Source of the DNA: VRUE01 sp963704545
GTDB taxonomy: Bacteria; Actinomycetota; Thermoleophilia; Solirubrobacterales; 70-9
DNA: 64,000 nt
NCBI GenBank assembly: GCA_963704545.1
Contig: OY969915.1
Coordinates: forward strand, 682,001 to 746,000
Direction: 5' to 3'
Part shown: positions 59,812 to 64,000 of the stretch, piece by piece
Layout of the letters: each line of letters opens with the position of its first letter
Numbering within the stretch: the first letter of the stretch is position 1
The notes under the pieces: model-generated
Databases searched by the model: none
Told to the model about the DNA's origin: nothing
The model's input: only the letters and a program-made list of their open reading frames with translations
Program-made: the position numbers and the translations under genes

Positions 59812-59883
59812 TGGGCGCGGCTGGGTTCGAACCAGCGACCTCTCGCGTGTGAGGCGAGCGCTCTCCCACTGAGCTACGCGCCC
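59812..59883 (-). tRNA. tRNA-Val (anticodon CAC)
   Basis: On the minus strand the acceptor GGGCGCG/CGCGCCC, the anticodon arm CTCGC-CTCACAC-GCGAG and the T arm CTGGTTCGAACCCAG are complete. The last 28 nt are duplicated at 59107-59134, so it is the integration target of an element at its 3' side. Confidence 0.95.
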
Positions 59884-59921
59884 GGGAGAAGTCCAATCAT
59901 AGGCGGGCTGGCGGGCCTGGA

Positions 59922-61136
59922 TCAGGCCGGGGCGGGAGCCCCTGCGGGCGGTGGCGACTCGCCTCCCTGCTCGGCCTCCGAGCGCTTGCGCAGGGCCAGG
60001 CCGACGAAGGGGAAGACGAGGGTCGAGAGCATCGCGGCGCCGACCAGGCCGGCGGCGGTCGAGGCTTTCATGTGGCCGCCGTCGACCGCGAGGGTGGTGA
60101 TGGCGACGACGAGGGGGAGCTCGGTCGCCGAGTAGAAGGCGAGGGCGGCGCGGTCGCGGGCGGCGAGGACGCCGCGGTAGAGGAGCAGGGCGGGCGCCCC
60201 GCGGACGACGAGGAAGAGGGCGAAGAACAGCACCAGCTTGAGCAGGGCGGTGGCCGAGCCGAGCGCGCCAAGGTCGAACTCGATGCCGCTGGTGATGAAG
60301 AAGAAGGGGACGAAGAAGCCGAAGCCGACCGCCGTCAGCTTCGACTCGAAGACCTGCAGCTCGCGTCCCTTGAGCGCGAGGCGGACGATCATGCCGGCGA
60401 CGAAGCCGCCGATCAGGACGTCGAGGCCGAGCTTGCCGGCGAGCAGGACGAGTCCGAAGACGAGCACCACGGTGATCCGAACCGCCAGCTGGCTGCTCGC
60501 CTCGAAGGTGCGCTCCAGCGCTGGCCAGCCGCGCCAGGCGAGTCGCACGGAGACCAGCGCGAGGATCAGGGCGAGGGCGACGAAGGCGATCAAGATCGCC
60601 GCCTCGTGCAGCGGCTGCTTGGTCGAGAGGACCAAGGTGACGAGGAGGATCGGGCCGAACTCGCCGACGCCCCCGGCGGCCAGCAGATAGGTGCCGAACT
60701 TGGTCTTCAGCTCGCCGCTGTCGCGCAGGATCGGGATCAGCGTGCCGATCGCCGTCGTCGCCATCGCCGAGCCGGTGTAGAGGAAGGAGACGACTATCCC
60801 GGCGGCTGCGAGCGCGCCGCCGAGCCCGTAGGCAAGCGCGATCGAGAGCAGCCAGCCGAGCGCGCCCAGCTTCAGCGGCCGTCCCTTGATCCGCTCGAAG
60901 TCGATCTCGTAGCCGGCGAAGAAGAAGAGCATGCCGAGGCCGAGGTTGGCGAAGAATTCGATGAACTCGTCGGTCGTCGCCAGGTCGAGCACCTCGGGGC
61001 CGACGACGATGCCCATCATCAGCTCGACCACGACGACCGGTGGAGCGAAGCGCTTTGGCACGGCAGCGACCGTGATCGCGGCCAGGGCGGCGATCGAGAC
61101 GATGACGAAGAAAGAATCTGTGTCGACCTGGATCAC
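59922..61136 (-). CDS. Cation:proton antiporter, CPA2 family
   Basis: A 404-residue membrane protein with about 12 helices. The family blocks are VVVELMMGIVVGPEVL, LGLGMLFFFAGYEIDF, and GFGFFVPFFFITSGIEFDL. Probably Na+ or K+/H+ exchange at the inner membrane. No regulatory TrkA-N domain is fused. First gene on the core side of the tRNA. Confidence 0.87.
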   Translation of the reverse strand: MIQVDTDSFFVIVSIAALAAITVAAVPKRFAPPVVVVELMMGIVVGPEVLDLATTDEFIEFFANLGLGMLFFFAGYEIDFERIKGRPLKLGALGWLLSIALAYGLGGALAAAGIVVSFLYTGSAMATTAIGTLIPILRDSGELKTKFGTYLLAAGGVGEFGPILLVTLVLSTKQPLHEAAILIAFVALALILALVSVRLAWRGWPALERTFEASSQLAVRITVVLVFGLVLLAGKLGLDVLIGGFVAGMIVRLALKGRELQVFESKLTAVGFGFFVPFFFITSGIEFDLGALGSATALLKLVLFFALFLVVRGAPALLLYRGVLAARDRAALAFYSATELPLVVAITTLAVDGGHMKASTAAGLVGAAMLSTLVFPFVGLALRKRSEAEQGGESPPPAGAPAPA

Positions 61137-61177
61137 GGAGGAGCCCGATCCTATGCCCGGCAGGTAGAATCGATGAC

Positions 61178-61450
61178 GGACCGTGCTAGGCGGGGAATCA
61201 GCGGTGCCCTGTAACCCGCAATCCGCTCTAGCGGGGCCGAATCCCGTTCCGAGGGGCTGGCCGTCGGGGTCAGTGCGTTGTGGGCGGCGTTGACGGTTGG
61301 GTCCTGCGCGACGTAGGCACGCGAACCAGGTCAGGTCCGGAAGGAAGCAGCCTTAAGCGGAAGCCGCGGGTGCCGCAGGTGAGCCCGGCTCGAGCCAAAC
61401 GCGACGGACACGCCCGGTGACTTCGCTTCGGAGGATGGGGCGCACGGTCC
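61178..61450 (+). ncRNA. ffs: Signal recognition particle RNA, large type with Alu domain
   Basis: The 273-nt gene is closed by a perfect 9-bp helix, GGACCGTGC with GCACGGTCC. The 5' part has the Alu-domain pattern of Bacillus scRNA (GTGCTAGGCGGGGA, CCCTGTAACCCGCAATCCGC). The S domain contains the invariant GGTCAGGTCCGGAAGGAAGC with its symmetric loop. Length and layout match the roughly 270-nt Bacillus RNA, not the short 4.5S type of many actinobacteria. A TAGAAT -10-like box lies at 61165, and T-rich ATTTTCTTCT follows the 3' end. Confidence 0.93.
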
Positions 61451-61462
61451 ATTTTCTTCTCG

Positions 61463-61500
61463 TCCGACATTGACCCCATCCCAGTGTGGTCAATGTCGGA
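61463..61500. terminator. 13-bp hairpin between SRP RNA and ABC-2 genes
   Basis: TCCGACATTGACC (61463-61475) pairs with GGTCAATGTCGGA (61488-61500). It lies between convergent transcripts and may end both. The CATTGACC/GGTCAATG part is shared with the hairpin at 25136-25185. Confidence 0.65.
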
Positions 61501-61505
61501 TGCGC

Positions 61506-62293
61506 TCAGTCGATCAGCCGCGCCGCCATGCGGTTGACGGCTATGCGCCACATGGCGAAGGCGAAGGCGATGAGGCCGGCGACGCGGAGCAGGTCGACCG
61601 CTTCGTAGCCGAAGGCGCCGCCGCGGACCAGTTCGACCAGCTGGTGCAGGGGGTTGAGTTGGGCCAGGATCTGGAAGCCCTGGGGCAGTTCGTCGATCGG
61701 GAAGAAGGCACCCGAGACGAGGAAGAGCGGCGTGACGAAGAGCGCGGTGACGTAGTTGAACTGGTCGATCTTGGCGACGATCGCCGCCATCGCGATCCCG
61801 AAGCCGGCGAAGCCGAGCGCCGTGAAGAGGCAGAAGATCGGCACCAGCAGCATCCCCCAGGCGGGGTCGAGGCCGAAGCCGATCGTGACCAGCAGCGGGA
61901 CGCAGCCGTAGACGCTGGCGCGGAGGCCGATCCAGAGCATCTCGGCGCTGACCAGCTCCTCGACGTCGACGGGCGCGGCGAGGATCGCGTCGTAGGTGTT
62001 CTGGAAGCGGTGCTTGACGAAGGTGCCGAACATCGCCGGCAGGGCGCTGGAGAAGATCACCGCGGTGGCGACCATGCCGGTGCCGACGAACTGCACGTAG
62101 GGGACGCCGCCGACTTCGTCGACCAGGGTCGCGCTGAGGCCGAGGCCGAAGGCGAGCAGGTAGACGATCGGTTCGAGCACGCTGGAGAAGGTCGTCCCCC
62201 TCCAGTAGGTGCGGAAGTTGGCCAGCTCGCGGCTCATCACGCCGCCGATCGCCGCTGGTTCGAGCCGCCGCAGCCGGCGGCTGGGTTGGGCGC

Positions 62294-62297
<4 letters not shown>
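61506..62297 (-). CDS. ABC-2 type transporter permease
   Basis: A 263-residue permease with about six helices and the ABC-2 pattern: RELANFRTYWRGTTFSSVL near the start and FFPIDELPQGFQILAQLNP in the last third. It pairs with the ATPase encoded just before it (4-bp overlap). Exporter of a drug, polysaccharide or lipid; the DrrB/NodJ-type is most likely. Confidence 0.88.
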
Positions 62298-63184
<887 letters not shown>

Positions 63185-63235
63185 GACCCGATTCTCGACG
63201 ATCGGCGGTCTCGGCCGCCCGCCCCCTCTCTAAGG

Positions 63236-63290
63236 CAGGGTGTCTGAGCTTATGGGTGTTGTAGACCCCCTTAAGTCAGGCACCCCCTGG
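63236..63290. repeat. Decayed hairpin, family D copy 2
   Basis: CAGGGTGTCTGAGCTTATGGGT faces ACCCCCTTAAGTCAGGCACCCCCTG with several mismatches. The arm shares GTGTCTGAGCTTA with the perfect copy at 902-945. It is placed between the divergent ABC ATPase and acetolactate decarboxylase genes. Confidence 0.55.
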
Positions 63291-63310
63291 GGGCCTGGGA
63301 GACTGACGGC

Positions 63311-64000
63311 GTGCTGGACGAGCGCTGGATCAGGTCGTTGCATGTGGAGACGCTGCGGGAGGAGGAACTGCACGCCGAGCGCGAGGCGCACGTGCTCTTC
63401 CAGGCTTCGACGATCGCGGCTCTGCTCGAGGGGGCCTACGACGGCGACCTCAGCTTCGCCGAGCTGGCCGAGCACGGCGATCTCGGGTTGGGGACGCTGA
63501 ACGGGCTCGACGGCGAGATGATCGCCCTCGACGGCCGCTTCTACCGCGCCGACGTCGACGGCCGGGTGGGCGAGATCGACGGCGCGGCCCGAACGCCGTT
63601 CGCCGTCGTTACCCGCTTCGAGCCGACCGTCGACGCGCTGATCGAGGGACCGCTCGACCACGAGGAGCTGCTGAGCCACCTGGACGCGCTGATCCCGGCG
63701 GACGCCTCCTCTTGCGCGATCAGGCTCGACGGCCGCTTCGACCTCGTGCGGGCGCGTTCGGTCCCGGGCCAGAGCCCGCCCTACCGGCCGCTGGCCGAGG
63801 TGGTCGGCGAGCAGCACGTGTTCGAGCTGGCCGACGTCAGCGGGACGATGCTCGGCTTTCGCTTCCCCGACTACGCGGAGGGAATCGAGGTCGGCGGGTT
63901 CCACCTGCATTTCGTCGACGAGGCCCGCGAGCGCGGCGGGCACGTACTGGGCTCGCGGTCGAGCGGCCTGCGGGCTCGGCTCGACCCCTCCAGCGACCTG
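63311..64000 (+). CDS. alsD: Acetolactate decarboxylase (3' end outside window)
   Basis: From GTG 63311 the frame is open to the window end (230 codons). Family blocks: STIAALLEGAYDGDLSFAEL, GDLGLGTLNGLDGEM, and the zinc-binding HLHF segment with GGHVLGSR near the end. It converts 2-acetolactate to acetoin and CO2 in overflow metabolism or controls branched-chain amino acid intermediates. The remaining C-terminus is cut by the window edge. Confidence 0.85.
   Translation, partial: MLDERWIRSLHVETLREEELHAEREAHVLFQASTIAALLEGAYDGDLSFAELAEHGDLGLGTLNGLDGEMIALDGRFYRADVDGRVGEIDGAARTPFAVVTRFEPTVDALIEGPLDHEELLSHLDALIPADASSCAIRLDGRFDLVRARSVPGQSPPYRPLAEVVGEQHVFELADVSGTMLGFRFPDYAEGIEVGGFHLHFVDEARERGGHVLGSRSSGLRARLDPSSDL

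Overview
This 64 kb window is high-GC bacterial chromosome. The gene content suggests an actinobacterium, probably of the class Thermoleophilia (Solirubrobacterales-like). That is inferred from paralogous ArsR-like HTH proteins, an F420-type Ddn protein, a family 5 uracil-DNA glycosylase, an Rv2578c-type radical SAM protein behind a LexA-type box, and many GTG/TTG starts. No rRNA gene is present to settle it.

Left third (1-25 kb), mostly core genes: a glycosyltransferase/DUF2304 pair; a two-component system; a secreted operon of beta-helix protein, cupredoxin, two-domain multicopper oxidase and second cupredoxin; tRNA-Thr; an E1-like (ThiF) protein with a probable peptide-binding N-terminus, two paralogous HTH regulators, a UDG and a 19-codon ORF; an MMPL exporter and pgsA; an AbiEi/DUF559-like gene bracketed by repeats; folE2; a principal-type sigma factor with an IS481-family element at its stop codon; tRNA-Tyr abutting an SDR gene; four TetR-type genes, one without a DNA-binding domain; and a two-domain dCTP deaminase.

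Middle (25-45 kb): SGNH hydrolase, YtoQ, radical SAM protein, two small membrane proteins, ATP-dependent DNA ligase, an oligopeptide-type ABC importer, an MFS transporter, an HD-GYP protein, a zinc alcohol dehydrogenase, a pterin dehydratase, an ArfB-like hydrolase that seems to start at CTG, a Vps62-like protein, a VOC protein and a DUF262/HNH restriction-type protein.

45.1-59.8 kb is an accessory island of lower and uneven GC next to tRNA-Val. It carries a frameshifted helicase with a zinc-knuckle partner, a compact three-gene graspetide-type RiPP cassette (42-residue precursor, MvdD-like ATP-grasp ligase, XRE regulator, palindromic operator), HicBA, a low-GC cassette of unknown function, and a VapBC-type pair lying between the tRNA-Val 3' end and an exact 28-bp copy of it.

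Right end (59.9-64 kb): a CPA2 antiporter, a full large-type SRP RNA with Alu domain, an ABC-2 exporter, and the start of acetolactate decarboxylase.

Across the window lie several families of long hairpin repeats at gene ends. Two of them (here B and C) have a fixed internal-loop core inside long perfect stems whose sequences differ from copy to copy, and one copy is translated in frame inside the radical SAM gene. These nested hairpins and the small graspetide cassette are the strongest candidates for something undescribed.
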